Assembly (NCBI GenBank): GCA_044352985.1
Contig: JBILCU010000008.1
Location: 62,001-126,000, forward strand
Reading direction: 5' to 3'
DNA: 64,000 nucleotides
Source: JADJDM01 sp044352985
GTDB taxonomy: Bacteria; Bacteroidota; Bacteroidia; B-17B0; Aurantibacillaceae
The notes below the pieces were generated by a model, which saw nothing but the letters and a program-made list of their open reading frames with translations, searched no databases and was not told the DNA's origin. The position numbers and the translations under genes are program-made. Shown here one piece after another: positions 51,408-60,781 of this stretch. Within the stretch, counting starts at the first letter, position 1, and each line of letters begins with the position of its first letter.

Positions 51408-52904
51408 ATGAAATTTTTTTATTTAATCTTAATTCTATTACCATTTTTTTGCACATCACAAGTTAGTGATACAGTTTTTTATAATTTTTATGGAGGACCA
51501 AATCAAGAAGAAGCAAGAGATTTTATTGAGACATCTGACAAAGGTTTTTTGATTTGCGGTACTAGCAGCAGCTTTGGTCAGGGATCAAGTTCTGTTTACC
51601 TAATAAAAACGGATAGTAATGGGGTTTTTAAATGGAGTAAAACTTATGGTGGGATAAATGCAGATAAAGGCATGTCTATTATTAAAACATCTACTAACGG
51701 TGCTATAATTAGCGGCTATACCAACTCATTTAATAATTTTGAATATGATATTTTTTACTTAAAAATTGACTCGGTAGGAACTATCATTTGGCAAAAAACA
51801 TTTTCTGAAAACGATTGGGAATTTGCCTACTCCTCTTCTCTATTGGAAAACGACGAAGTAATAATTGCTGGTGAAACGTATTCTAATACAAACGGTAATT
51901 CGGATGGGTTATTAATCAAAATAAATTCTTCGGGAGATGTAATTTGGACAAAAAAAATTGGCTTTGAAAATCAGGATGCTTTCCAATCAGTAACTTATAG
52001 TAATGGCTATATTTATGCTGCAGGTTATTCAATCAATCATTTTTCAGGATCAAGTAAAGCTTTTATTCTTAAAATTTCTGAAAATGGCACTAATATCGAC
52101 ACTTTACTTTTGAATTCTGACAATAGGTATAATTACAAATTAAACTCTATTCAAAATTTCAATAATGATGCTTTTATAATTTCAGGTGAAATTGTAAAAG
52201 CAGACAGCACATTGCCTCAAAGTGAATTTAGATTAAAAATTGACACAGCATTATCAGTAATATGGAGAGATTCTGCTCAATTTTCTGCAATTAAAAAAGG
52301 AGAATATATTTTTAAACACCCATTAAATAACCATTTAATGACCGTTTTTACTCTAAATGGAGGAAATGGCAAAACTGCTATGTTTTTAGCTGATTATACC
52401 GATCATTTTTACTACAATTTTGGAAGTACATATGGCGGTTTAGAAGAAGAGCAAGGCATTAAAGGTTTATTATCTTCCAGAAATAAATTAGTTTATTTAG
52501 GGAATACCAAAACATGGGGATTTGGAGACCAGGATTTTTGGCTAGTGATGTTTAAAGGAGACACGTTAATCTCTGATCTTAAAACAAAAAATAAATTTTA
52601 TACAGATACTACATCATTATCTCCAATTCAATTGGTAAATTATAACAAGGAAAAACTTTTTAAAATTCACCCCAATCCTATTTCTAAAAACGGAACTATA
52701 TATTTTAATTCATCCGTTCACCTTTCAAATGCAATTATTGAAATTTTTGATGTTTTTGGAAAAGAGATTTATTTCAAAGAAATTGCTTCTTTAGAAAATG
52801 AAAAAATTGAACTGAATGAACTTAATTTATCAGTTGGATGTTACGCAATTAAAGTTACAACAGATAAAATAATTCAACATTCTAAGCTAATTATTACCGA
52901 TTAA
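51408..52904 (+). CDS. T9SS-secreted beta-propeller-like protein with C-terminal sorting domain
   Basis: 498 residues. A signal peptide (1-17) is followed by about six repeats of roughly 50 residues with the core G-x-x-x-G-x-x-x-x-x-IK-x-D-x-x-G-x-x-W (for example KTDSNGVFKWSKTYGG, KINSSGDVIWTKKIG), a propeller-type array. The last 80 residues are a type A T9SS sorting domain: FKIHPNPISKNGTIYF, IEIFDVFGKEIYF and a terminal GCYAIKVTTD. Such cargo crosses the outer membrane by the type 9 system. It is the third gene of the module with the lipoprotein and the barrel. Confidence 0.88.
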   Translation: MKFFYLILILLPFFCTSQVSDTVFYNFYGGPNQEEARDFIETSDKGFLICGTSSSFGQGSSSVYLIKTDSNGVFKWSKTYGGINADKGMSIIKTSTNGAIISGYTNSFNNFEYDIFYLKIDSVGTIIWQKTFSENDWEFAYSSSLLENDEVIIAGETYSNTNGNSDGLLIKINSSGDVIWTKKIGFENQDAFQSVTYSNGYIYAAGYSINHFSGSSKAFILKISENGTNIDTLLLNSDNRYNYKLNSIQNFNNDAFIISGEIVKADSTLPQSEFRLKIDTALSVIWRDSAQFSAIKKGEYIFKHPLNNHLMTVFTLNGGNGKTAMFLADYTDHFYYNFGSTYGGLEEEQGIKGLLSSRNKLVYLGNTKTWGFGDQDFWLVMFKGDTLISDLKTKNKFYTDTTSLSPIQLVNYNKEKLFKIHPNPISKNGTIYFNSSVHLSNAIIEIFDVFGKEIYFKEIASLENEKIELNELNLSVGCYAIKVTTDKIIQHSKLIITD

Positions 52905-52950
52905 ATTTATTTAACAAGCAAGGTGTTAAGTTATTTTATAAACTAGCGCC

Positions 52951-53451
52951 ATGAAGTTCACTCTATCATTTTTATTGTCGGCTTTAACAACGTTAATAAG
53001 CTGTCAAAATAATAATCAACCAATTAAAAACAACACAATGCATCATTCAGAAAAAATTACAAAATCAGAAGATGAATGGAAAAAAATATTAAGTCCTGAA
53101 CAATTTTATGTGTTAAGAGAAAAAGGTACAGAAAGGCCATTTACCGGCGATTATAATTTAAAAACAGAAACAGGTGTTTATACGTGTGGTGCTTGTGGAT
53201 TTGAATTGTTTAACTCAACCATGAAATTTGAATCTCATTGTGGATGGCCAAGTTTCGATAACGAAATTGGTGATGGCTCAAGAGTAAAAAAAATAAAAGA
53301 TATTTCACATGGAATGGTGAGAACTGAGATAATCTGTTCACGTTGCGAAAGCCATTTAGGTCATATTTTTGACGATGGACCTACACAAACTGGCAATAGG
53401 TATTGTGTGAATTCACTATCGCTTAATTTTAAACCTATCGATAAAAAATAA
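52951..53451 (+). CDS. msrB: peptide methionine-R-sulfoxide reductase, lipoprotein form
   Basis: Reduces methionine-R-sulfoxide in proteins. 166 residues, with a lipobox cysteine at residue 18, so it is probably an envelope enzyme. Zinc ligands are Cys79 and Cys82 (TCGACGF) and Cys129 and Cys132 (CSRCESHLGH); the catalytic Cys152 is in RYCVNS. HCGWPSF is the substrate motif. It converges on pntB across a shared terminator. Confidence 0.94.
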   Translation: MKFTLSFLLSALTTLISCQNNNQPIKNNTMHHSEKITKSEDEWKKILSPEQFYVLREKGTERPFTGDYNLKTETGVYTCGACGFELFNSTMKFESHCGWPSFDNEIGDGSRVKKIKDISHGMVRTEIICSRCESHLGHIFDDGPTQTGNRYCVNSLSLNFKPIDKK

Positions 53452-53481
53452 AATAATCTGTCCATTTAAGGACAGATTATT
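53452..53481. terminator. bidirectional terminator between msrB and pntB
   Basis: A 12-bp stem (AATAATCTGTCC with its complement) and a six-base loop in the 28-base gap; A/T-rich arms on both sides suit both directions. Confidence 0.75.
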
Positions 53482-54880
53482 ATTTCAAAAAACTTAAAAT
53501 TTTCTCCACACTTGCCTTAGCATCACCATACAACATTTCTGAATTTGGTTTGTAAAACAATGGATTATCTTCACCAGAATAACCAGCGGACATTGAGCGT
53601 TTCATGATGATTACCTTTTCAGCTTTCCAAGCTTCAATAACAGGCATACCATAAATAGAACTATTTGGATCGTCTTGTGCGCTTGGATTAACTACATCGT
53701 TAGCACCAATTACCATTACTACATCTGTATTAGGCATATCATCATTAATTTCGTCCATTTCCAACACTATATCATATGGAACGTTAGCTTCTGCTAATAA
53801 AACGTTCATGTGACCGGGTAAACGACCAGCAACCGGGTGAATAGCAAAACGCACGTTTTTACCTGTTTTACGTAAGGTTTGAACCAGATCATAAATTGGA
53901 TACTGTGCTTTTGCAACAGCCATACCGTAACCAGGAACGATTACTACTGATTTAGATTCTTTTAATAAAGCCGCAACCTCTTCGTGGTTTAAAGCGGTAA
54001 CTTCACCTTCAATTGCTTTTTTCTCGCCACCTTTTGAAGCACCACTTCCACTTGCAAAAATTACCGAGAAGAATGAACGGTTCATTGCATGGCACATGTG
54101 CATAGAAAGAATTGCGCCAGAACTACCAACCAATGCTCCGGTTACAATTAATAAATCGTTTCCTAACATGAAACCAGCTGCTGATGCTGCCCACCCAGAA
54201 TATGAATTTAACATAGAAACAACTACCGGCATATCACCTCCACCAATGGCCATAACTAAAACAACTCCTATAAAAGAAGCAATTAACGTCATAATTCCTA
54301 AAGGAAGCATTCCGCTTGTTCCTTCTGCCATACAGAAAAGTGCACCTAAAATGATACAAGCAACTAACAAAACTAAGTTCATTAATTGAAGTCCGTTAAA
54401 ACTCCAAGGTTTTGAAGGCACTTTACCATCCAATTTTCCCCATGCTATTATTGAACCTGTGAAAGTAATTGCACCAATAAAAATTCCCACGAATACTTCA
54501 ACTAAGTGAATAGAATGTTCTGCACCAGATAGTGATTGAGTAACAGGATCAAGGTAAGAACCAAAACCTACCAACACGGCTGCTAAACCTACAAAACTAT
54601 GTAAAATTGCTACCAATTGAGGCATTGCAGTCATTTCAACTTTACGTGCAACCATAACACCAATAAAAGATGCAATTGCAATTGCTGCAATAATATAAGT
54701 ATGTCCTTCAACACCTTTACCCAAAACAGTTGCTAAAATGGCTACAATCATCCCCACAATTCCATAAAGAACGCCTCTTTTTGCAGATTCCTGAGAAGAT
54801 AATCCACTCAAACTTAAAATAAACAAGATACTTGCAAATAAGTATGCTGCTGTTTGTATTTCTTTTGCTATTTCAATCAT
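53480..54880 (-). CDS. pntB: NAD(P) transhydrogenase subunit beta
   Basis: An inner-membrane component of the proton-pumping transhydrogenase, 466 residues. About nine membrane helices occupy residues 1-270. The NADP(H)-binding domain III follows, with VVIVPGYGMAVAKAQYP, FAIHPVAGRLPGHMNVLLAE and the terminal MIGANDVVNPSAQ and GYSGEDNPLF. It is 10 bases from pntA, in the same operon. Confidence 0.95.
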   Translation of the reverse strand: MIEIAKEIQTAAYLFASILFILSLSGLSSQESAKRGVLYGIVGMIVAILATVLGKGVEGHTYIIAAIAIASFIGVMVARKVEMTAMPQLVAILHSFVGLAAVLVGFGSYLDPVTQSLSGAEHSIHLVEVFVGIFIGAITFTGSIIAWGKLDGKVPSKPWSFNGLQLMNLVLLVACIILGALFCMAEGTSGMLPLGIMTLIASFIGVVLVMAIGGGDMPVVVSMLNSYSGWAASAAGFMLGNDLLIVTGALVGSSGAILSMHMCHAMNRSFFSVIFASGSGASKGGEKKAIEGEVTALNHEEVAALLKESKSVVIVPGYGMAVAKAQYPIYDLVQTLRKTGKNVRFAIHPVAGRLPGHMNVLLAEANVPYDIVLEMDEINDDMPNTDVVMVIGANDVVNPSAQDDPNSSIYGMPVIEAWKAEKVIIMKRSMSAGYSGEDNPLFYKPNSEMLYGDAKASVEKILSFLK

Positions 54881-54890
54881 GACTAAAATC

Positions 54891-56438
54891 TTATTTTTTA
54901 AACATTTTCAACATTCGGTGAGTAACCACAAATCCGCCAACAATATTGACACTTGCCACTAAAATTGCAATGGAAGCAAGGATCGTCATGATATTGGAGA
55001 AATCGTTTTTAGTTTGTAACAAACCACCAACGATGATAATTCCACTTATTGCATTGGTTACCGCCATTAAAGGAGTATGCAATGAATGTGATACATTTGT
55101 AATTACTTGCCAACCTACAAAAACTGCCAACACAAACACAGTAAAATGCTGAATGAATGCAGATGGAGCAAATGCACCAACTAACAACAGTAATGCGCCA
55201 ACAACCACTAAACTTATAACAGTTGATAATGCAGTTTTTTTCGCTTTTTCTTCTTCAGATTGTTTAATTTCTTCAGGAGTTGGAGCAGCAACTTGTTTTG
55301 CAGCCCCGCCTGCCGTAGGACTTACTTGAAGAGGTGCTGGAGGCCAATTTATTTTTCCATCATAAGTAACCATAGCACGAGAAACAACTGCATCGTTCAT
55401 ATCGATTTTAAATTTCTCGGCTTTACCCATATCGTCTAATAAATGGCAAAGGTTATTTCCGTATAACTGAGAAGCCTGATTTGGCAATTGATTTAATTTA
55501 CCAACAATGGTAACTCCATTTGGAGTGGTATAAATTTCATTTGGTTTGGTGTAAACACAGTTACCGCCAGTTGATGCGGCCAAATCAACAATTACCGAAC
55601 CCGGTTTCATCGCATCAACATGATAATCCATCCATAACTTTGGTGCAGGACGACCAGGAATTTGAGCAGTTGTAATTACAATATCTACTTCTTTAGCTTG
55701 TTCTAAAAATAACTTCATTTCCGCTTCAATAAATTCCTTACTCATTTCTTTTGAGTAACCTGATGATGTTGCACCATCTTCATCAATTTCAACCGTAAGG
55801 AAAGTTGCTCCCATGGATTGAATTTGCTCAGCAACTTCTTTACGTGTATCGAAAGCACGAACAATTGCACCTAATGAGTTAGCTGCACCAATTGCGGCTA
55901 ATCCTGCAACACCTGCACCAATTACTAAAATCTTTGCAGGCTCTACTTTACCAGCAGCGGTGATTTGTCCGTTTAAAAAACGCCCGAAATGATAAGAACC
56001 TTCAATTACAGATCTGTAACCCGCAATATTAGCCATAGACGAAAGCACATCCATTTTTTGAGCTCTGGAAATACGCGGAATGGCATCCATTGCAACGGCA
56101 TTCACTTTTTTATCAGCCAGCTTTTGTAAAAGCTCCTGATTTTGCGCAGGCCATAAATAGCTTAATAAAACCAACCCTTCGTGCATTAAAGGAATTTCTT
56201 CTGTAGCGGGTTCTTTTACTTTAAGAACAATATCGCAATTGCCGTAAATTTCGGCTGCAGTAGCAACTAATTTAGCGCCAGCGTCTTCAAATTCTTTATC
56301 CGAGAAATTTGCCTTAGCTCCTGCTCCTTGTTGAATAAACACTTCAAAACCTTGTTTTTGAAGACGTTTAATTGTTTTGGGCGTTGCTGCAACTCTCAAC
56401 TCATTTGGAAAAATTTCCGAAGGAATTCCAACTTTCAT
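54891..56438 (-). CDS. pntA: NAD(P) transhydrogenase subunit alpha
   Basis: Couples hydride transfer between NADH and NADP+ to proton movement. The ATG giving MKVGIPSEIF is used; upstream residues (LSLIFTFFVI) look like untranslated leader. The AlaDH/PNT domain holds RISRAQKMDVLSSMAN and the NAD fold VIGAGVAGLAAIGAA. The last 110 residues carry four helices (domain II part), so this is an undivided alpha subunit of 515 residues. Many bacteria split it into alpha-1 and alpha-2. Function needs pntB next door. Confidence 0.95.
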   Translation of the reverse strand: MKVGIPSEIFPNELRVAATPKTIKRLQKQGFEVFIQQGAGAKANFSDKEFEDAGAKLVATAAEIYGNCDIVLKVKEPATEEIPLMHEGLVLLSYLWPAQNQELLQKLADKKVNAVAMDAIPRISRAQKMDVLSSMANIAGYRSVIEGSYHFGRFLNGQITAAGKVEPAKILVIGAGVAGLAAIGAANSLGAIVRAFDTRKEVAEQIQSMGATFLTVEIDEDGATSSGYSKEMSKEFIEAEMKLFLEQAKEVDIVITTAQIPGRPAPKLWMDYHVDAMKPGSVIVDLAASTGGNCVYTKPNEIYTTPNGVTIVGKLNQLPNQASQLYGNNLCHLLDDMGKAEKFKIDMNDAVVSRAMVTYDGKINWPPAPLQVSPTAGGAAKQVAAPTPEEIKQSEEEKAKKTALSTVISLVVVGALLLLVGAFAPSAFIQHFTVFVLAVFVGWQVITNVSHSLHTPLMAVTNAISGIIIVGGLLQTKNDFSNIMTILASIAILVASVNIVGGFVVTHRMLKMFKK

Positions 56439-56534
56439 CTTTTTTAATTTTAGGATAACAAAGAACGTAAAAATTAGAGATAAAATCAAAAAAAGATTTC
56501 AATTCGTTTTTACTTTATCCAATTAAAAATAAAT

Positions 56535-56563
56535 AAAAAACCCTGCTAATTGCAGGGTTTTTT
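56535..56563 (-). terminator. intrinsic terminator of the citrate synthase gene
   Basis: A 12-bp stem (AAAAAACCCTGC with its complement), TAATT loop and a T run on the minus strand, three bases after the stop. Confidence 0.8.
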
Positions 56564-56565
56564 AT

Positions 56566-57888
56566 TTATGCTTTAGCAGCACTTTCTGTTTTAATTTTTT
56601 TCTTTATCCATTCGGTTGTTACAGAACCCGGACGTTCAATCGGAGAATTAGTAGCTCTATCCCAAATTAAACTTGCCATAACACCTAACGCTCTGGAAAC
56701 TCCAAATAATACAGTATAGAAATCATATTCATGCATTCCATAGTGAACCAATAAAGCACCAGAATGTGCATCTACATTTGGCCAGGGATTTTTTATTTTT
56801 CCGGTTGCTTCTAATATAGGAGGAGCAACTTCATAAATCATTTGAACGATTTCACAAATATCATCATGCTTAATATACGTTCTGTAAAAATCTTGTTGAG
56901 CAGCAAAACGAGGATCTGTTTTTCTTAAAACTGCATGTCCATATCCTGGAACAACTTTTCCTTCAGTTAATGTTTTTTTAATGTATTCAGCAATTTGATC
57001 TTTAGATGGTAAACCTCCACCTAAACTTTCTTTCAATTCCATAATCCATGATAATACTTCTTGATTAGCTAAACCATGTAAAGGTCCTGCTAAACCAGAC
57101 ATTCCGGCTGCAAATGAAAGATAGGGATCGCTAAGTGCTGAACCAACTAAATGTGTGGCATGAGCAGAAACATTTCCTCCTTCATGATCAACATGAATAG
57201 TTAAATACAAACGCATTAATCGTTTCATATCAAACTCTTCATAACCTAGCATATGAGCAAAATTTGCAGCCCAATCTAATTTATGATCTGGTTCAATATG
57301 AATTCCATTTTTATATTTTCTTCTGTAAATATATGCTGCTACACGAGGTAAACGAGCAATCATATTCATTGCATCCTCGTAAACAAATTCCCAATAATCT
57401 TTTTTATTGATGCCTTTCGCATAAGCTTTTGCAAAAACCGATTCAGTTTGCATTGCAAGAATACCAGTAATAAACTGAGTCATCGGATGAGCGTCTACAG
57501 GTAATTTATCAATAACATCAAATACATGCTTTGGAACATTGCTTCTTTTCATCCATTCATTAGTAATGAAAGTAACATCATCCTGTGTTGGTAATTCACC
57601 AACCATCATTAAATAAAAAATACCTTCAGGCAATGGTTCTGTGCCACCTGGCGCTTTAGGTAATTGTTTTCTTAGTTCAGGAATTGTATAGCCTCTAAAT
57701 CGAATTCCCTCTTCAGGATCAAGTTTAGAAGTTTCAGTTACCATACCAACCATTCCACGCATTCCTTGATAAACTTGCGCAACTGTAATTTCACCTAATT
57801 TTAAATCTCCGTGATTTTTTACAATATCTTTGATTTCTGTTGAAAGCAAAGAAGATTTTTCTTTGAATTTTTCTTTTAACCTGTCCAT
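56566..57888 (-). CDS. gltA: citrate synthase, mitochondrial/eukaryotic-like type
   Basis: Condenses acetyl-CoA and oxaloacetate to citrate. At 440 residues it is close to the animal mitochondrial enzyme. The active-site residues are His271 (GLAGPLHGLANQEVL), His318 (VPGYGHAVLRKTDPR) and Asp373 (PWPNVDAHSG), matching His274, His320 and Asp375 of pig. YTVLFGVSRALGV and IERP also read like the eukaryotic form. The Escherichia coli GltA type (allosteric NADH sensing) has a different set of motifs. It converges on nothing and is followed by a terminator. The promoter element is about 105 bases upstream. Confidence 0.93.
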   Translation of the reverse strand: MDRLKEKFKEKSSLLSTEIKDIVKNHGDLKLGEITVAQVYQGMRGMVGMVTETSKLDPEEGIRFRGYTIPELRKQLPKAPGGTEPLPEGIFYLMMVGELPTQDDVTFITNEWMKRSNVPKHVFDVIDKLPVDAHPMTQFITGILAMQTESVFAKAYAKGINKKDYWEFVYEDAMNMIARLPRVAAYIYRRKYKNGIHIEPDHKLDWAANFAHMLGYEEFDMKRLMRLYLTIHVDHEGGNVSAHATHLVGSALSDPYLSFAAGMSGLAGPLHGLANQEVLSWIMELKESLGGGLPSKDQIAEYIKKTLTEGKVVPGYGHAVLRKTDPRFAAQQDFYRTYIKHDDICEIVQMIYEVAPPILEATGKIKNPWPNVDAHSGALLVHYGMHEYDFYTVLFGVSRALGVMASLIWDRATNSPIERPGSVTTEWIKKKIKTESAAKA

Positions 57889-57992
57889 AGTTTATTTTGG
57901 TATGTGTATTATATCAGCTTATAAAATTAAATTTTAAACCCATAAAAACAAAAAATTATTATAATTTTATTTTAACTCAAAAAATTTTATTA

Positions 57993-58000
57993 CAAAGTTA
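57993..58000 (-). promoter_or_regulatory. promoter -7 element of the citrate synthase gene
   Basis: TAACTTTG on the minus strand matches TAnnTTTG and leaves a leader of about 100 bases. Confidence 0.4.
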
Positions 58001-58029
58001 TGTACCATGATATAAATTGAATCAAGAAA

Positions 58030-58050
58030 AAACATGTTTTAAACATGTTT
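58030..58050. repeat. tandem palindromes AAACATGTTT, two copies
   Basis: Two copies of the perfect 10-base palindrome AAACATGTTT are separated by one T. The pair can also form an 8-bp hairpin with a T-tract on the minus strand, so it might end the upstream outer-membrane gene or act as an operator for the citrate synthase gene. Confidence 0.55.
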
Positions 58051-58092
58051 TAATCTTATGTGAAATTTAAACTTATTAATTAAACAGATTTG

Positions 58093-58842
58093 TTATTTAC
58101 TCTGTTTTCCTAAGCCAATATACATTTCTAAGCCAATTATCCAAAAACTTGCATTTGAATTGTTATTGTATTTTGAAACTTCAATGCCTGAATCTGACAA
58201 ATTAATTTGTTGTGGATTAAACTTCCAGAACATTTGCTGAAGGGCAATGTAAAAGCCGAGAGTCAATCGTTCTTCCGAAAAAAAATTTATACTATATCCA
58301 GGTTGAAAATACACCATTTCAAAATTAGGATCTTGTGGTTTTTTATCAAGATTTAATATGCCTGTATAAAAACCTTTTTTATACCCTGCATTTACAAAAA
58401 ACGAACTAAATATTTTGTTACTATGGTAATAATCATAACCCATTCGAGCAAAAACTCCATAAAATTGCATTTTTGTTTTTGCATTAAATTTTGTTCGATT
58501 TGAGATCGATAGTAATGAATTATTAAAGCCCAATCCGGCGTACCAATAGTTTCCTATTCGAAATGCGGTAAGCACATTTACTTCATAGATACCAATCATG
58601 CTTTTCCTGAATAAGGAACTATTTAAAGGATTAGGAACTCCTGATGATAAACGAATAGAGAAAGGATGAATTTTATCTGGAGGATCAGCCGGAATATTAT
58701 TTTCTTCTGCAATAAATGTTTCTGAATCTATTAAAGTGCTATCTGTTTGAGAAAATAAGGTATGAAATGATAATAGAAAAAAATAAACTAAAATAATGTT
58801 AGCTTTAACAGAACCTAAATTTTTTGAAATAAAAAAATTCAT
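58093..58842 (-). CDS. hypothetical outer-membrane barrel-like protein, 249 residues
   Basis: Not recognised as a named family. An N-terminal hydrophobic stretch (about 15-31, ending in LFSQ) is followed by an acidic linker and beta-rich sequence with aromatic pairs (YWYAGLGFNNSLL, MGYDYYHSN, GYKKGFYTG), ending in IGLEMYIGLGKQ. It fits an 8-strand outer-membrane barrel. It follows the CNNM/CorC gene by 14 bases, so they are probably co-transcribed. Confidence 0.65.
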   Translation of the reverse strand: MNFFISKNLGSVKANIILVYFFLLSFHTLFSQTDSTLIDSETFIAEENNIPADPPDKIHPFSIRLSSGVPNPLNSSLFRKSMIGIYEVNVLTAFRIGNYWYAGLGFNNSLLSISNRTKFNAKTKMQFYGVFARMGYDYYHSNKIFSSFFVNAGYKKGFYTGILNLDKKPQDPNFEMVYFQPGYSINFFSEERLTLGFYIALQQMFWKFNPQQINLSDSGIEVSKYNNNSNASFWIIGLEMYIGLGKQSK

Positions 58843-58856
58843 TTCTTTTTTATCAA

Positions 58857-60149
58857 CTAATCTGTTAAGACTTTAAGTTTAACTAATTCTACTTTTTGTT
58901 TTTTACGTTGCATAATTTGAATTTCATAACCATCAATTTTTCTGCGTTCATTAACACCTGGTATTCTTCCAAATAATTGATTTACATATCCACTCAATGT
59001 GTCATACTCTGTACTTTCTGGTAATGCAACAGGTAATGATGCGTTGATGTCTGATATATTAGCTTGTGCTTTTATTAAAAAATCATTATCGTTAATTTTT
59101 TCAATATCCGGTTTTTCTTCATCGTGTTCATCCTGTATTTCACCTACTAATTCTTCAATAATATCTTCCATGGTGATAATACCTGCAGTTGCTCCGTGTT
59201 CATTGGTAACAATTGCAATCTGAATATGCATACGCTGAAAATCACGAAGTAAATCATTTACTTTCATTCGTTCAGGCACAAAATGCGCAGGACGCATGAT
59301 TTCTTTGATACTTTTGAAGCGGTTATCAATTACAGCTTTTAAAAGATCTTTGGAGTGAATAATGCCGATTACGTTATCAATATCGCCTAAATAAACCGGT
59401 AATCTGGAATAACCTTCATCAATAATTTTTTTTATAACTTCTTCTTTTCTAGTTTCAATATCTATGGAAGAAACTTTAGTTTGATTCACCATAATTTGCT
59501 TTACTACGCGATCATCAAAATCAAATACATTTTGTATTAATTCATTTTCGCTTGGTTTAATTGCTCCCCCCTCTTCACTTTCAGTTAATATTAATCGAAG
59601 TTCTTCTTCTGTATGCACATCTTCTTCATTTAATTTTTTAATACCTACCATTCGAAGGAAAAGATTGGAGGATTTATTGAGCAACCAAATAAATGGACTA
59701 AAAATTAAATAGAATATTTTTAGAGGCAAGGCAAAAATTAAAGTAAGCTCTAAAGGAAATTTAATCCCAAACATTTTTGGAATTTGTTCTCCTAATGTGA
59801 TGTGAAAAAAAGTAATAATTGAGAATGCGATTGGAATGGAAATACTGTGAATAGCAAAGGAATCTGGAGCAAATCCCATTTTAAGAAAAACAAGTTGAAC
59901 AACATGTGAAATAACATCTTCACCAACCCAGCCTAAAGCTAAACTTGCTAATGTAATTCCTAATTGAGTAGCAGATAGGTATGCATCTAACTTCTCAACT
60001 AATGTTTTTGCTGTTTTTGCTCTTGTACTTCCTTTTTGAATTTTAATATCAATTTGTGAAGCTCTTACTTTTACTAGTGCAAATTCTGCAGCTACAAAAA
60101 ACCCATTTAAAAGAACAAGAAGAAATGTAAAAAAAAGTTCTAAACCCAT
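58857..60149 (-). CDS. CNNM/HlyC/CorC family membrane protein
   Basis: A 430-residue protein of the CNNM transporter domain (DUF21) plus CBS pair plus CorC_HlyC fold. Four helices (about 1-165) form the membrane part. The two CBS domains span about 215-335 (IGIIHSKDLLKAVID, AGIITMEDIIEELVGEI). A C-terminal CorC-type sandwich ends at about 420. Relatives are linked to Mg2+ or cobalt resistance, or to hemolysin; transport activity here is not proved. Confidence 0.87.
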   Translation of the reverse strand: MGLELFFTFLLVLLNGFFVAAEFALVKVRASQIDIKIQKGSTRAKTAKTLVEKLDAYLSATQLGITLASLALGWVGEDVISHVVQLVFLKMGFAPDSFAIHSISIPIAFSIITFFHITLGEQIPKMFGIKFPLELTLIFALPLKIFYLIFSPFIWLLNKSSNLFLRMVGIKKLNEEDVHTEEELRLILTESEEGGAIKPSENELIQNVFDFDDRVVKQIMVNQTKVSSIDIETRKEEVIKKIIDEGYSRLPVYLGDIDNVIGIIHSKDLLKAVIDNRFKSIKEIMRPAHFVPERMKVNDLLRDFQRMHIQIAIVTNEHGATAGIITMEDIIEELVGEIQDEHDEEKPDIEKINDNDFLIKAQANISDINASLPVALPESTEYDTLSGYVNQLFGRIPGVNERRKIDGYEIQIMQRKKQKVELVKLKVLTD

Positions 60150-60190
60150 AGTATTAATTTCATGTTAAAGATAAGATATAATCGTTGTGA

Positions 60191-60781
60191 TTAACTAAGT
60201 ATTTTTTTTATTGTTTTAACTATAATTTTCACATCAGTAAAAACCCCAGACTCATTAATATAACGCATGTTTAAATTTAGTTTATCGGGCATTATTTCTT
60301 CAATGTATGTAATTTCAGGATCTTGTGATTTTGCTAAAAGTTCATTTTCATTTGAGTACTGAATGGATGCATAATCAGTAATTCCAGGTTTTACACTCAA
60401 TACTTTTAATTGTTCTGAATTGTACAAATCAACATATTTTCTTACTTCAGGACGTGGGCCAACCAAACTCATGTCTCCAATAAACACATTAATAAGTTGA
60501 GGTAATTCATCCAATTTATATTTTCGAATAAAATATCCTGTTTTAGTTATTCTATTATCTCTACCGCCAACAGTAAGCAAGCCTTTTTTATCGGAACCTA
60601 CTCGCATAGAACGAAACTTATATAACTTAAAATCAACTCCCTTTTTACCAACTCTAATTTGTTTGTAGAATACGCCACCTTTTGAATCAATCAAAATTAT
60701 GATTGCAAGTAATCCAAAAAATGGAGAAAGAAAAACTAATCCAATAAAAGAAAATAAAATATCGAAACAACGTTTCGCCAT
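60191..60781 (-). CDS. undecaprenyl-phosphate sugar transferase (WcaJ/PglC-like)
   Basis: Starts glycan synthesis by moving a sugar-1-phosphate to undecaprenyl phosphate. The ATG giving MAKRCFDILFSF is used (196 residues); it overlaps the upstream aminotransferase stop in TAATG. One membrane helix (about 7-29) precedes the catalytic motifs KLYKFRSMRVGSD, LDELPQLINVFIGDMSLVGP and RPEVRKYV. This small single-domain form is PglC-like. It works with the DegT aminotransferase in the same operon. Confidence 0.9.
   Translation of the reverse strand: MAKRCFDILFSFIGLVFLSPFFGLLAIIILIDSKGGVFYKQIRVGKKGVDFKLYKFRSMRVGSDKKGLLTVGGRDNRITKTGYFIRKYKLDELPQLINVFIGDMSLVGPRPEVRKYVDLYNSEQLKVLSVKPGITDYASIQYSNENELLAKSQDPEITYIEEIMPDKLNLNMRYINESGVFTDVKIIVKTIKKILS

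Noticed and set aside
56439..56489. 17-codon extension of pntA
   Set aside because: Hydrophobic leader-like residues before the conserved MKVGIPSEIF start; the family begins at that methionine.
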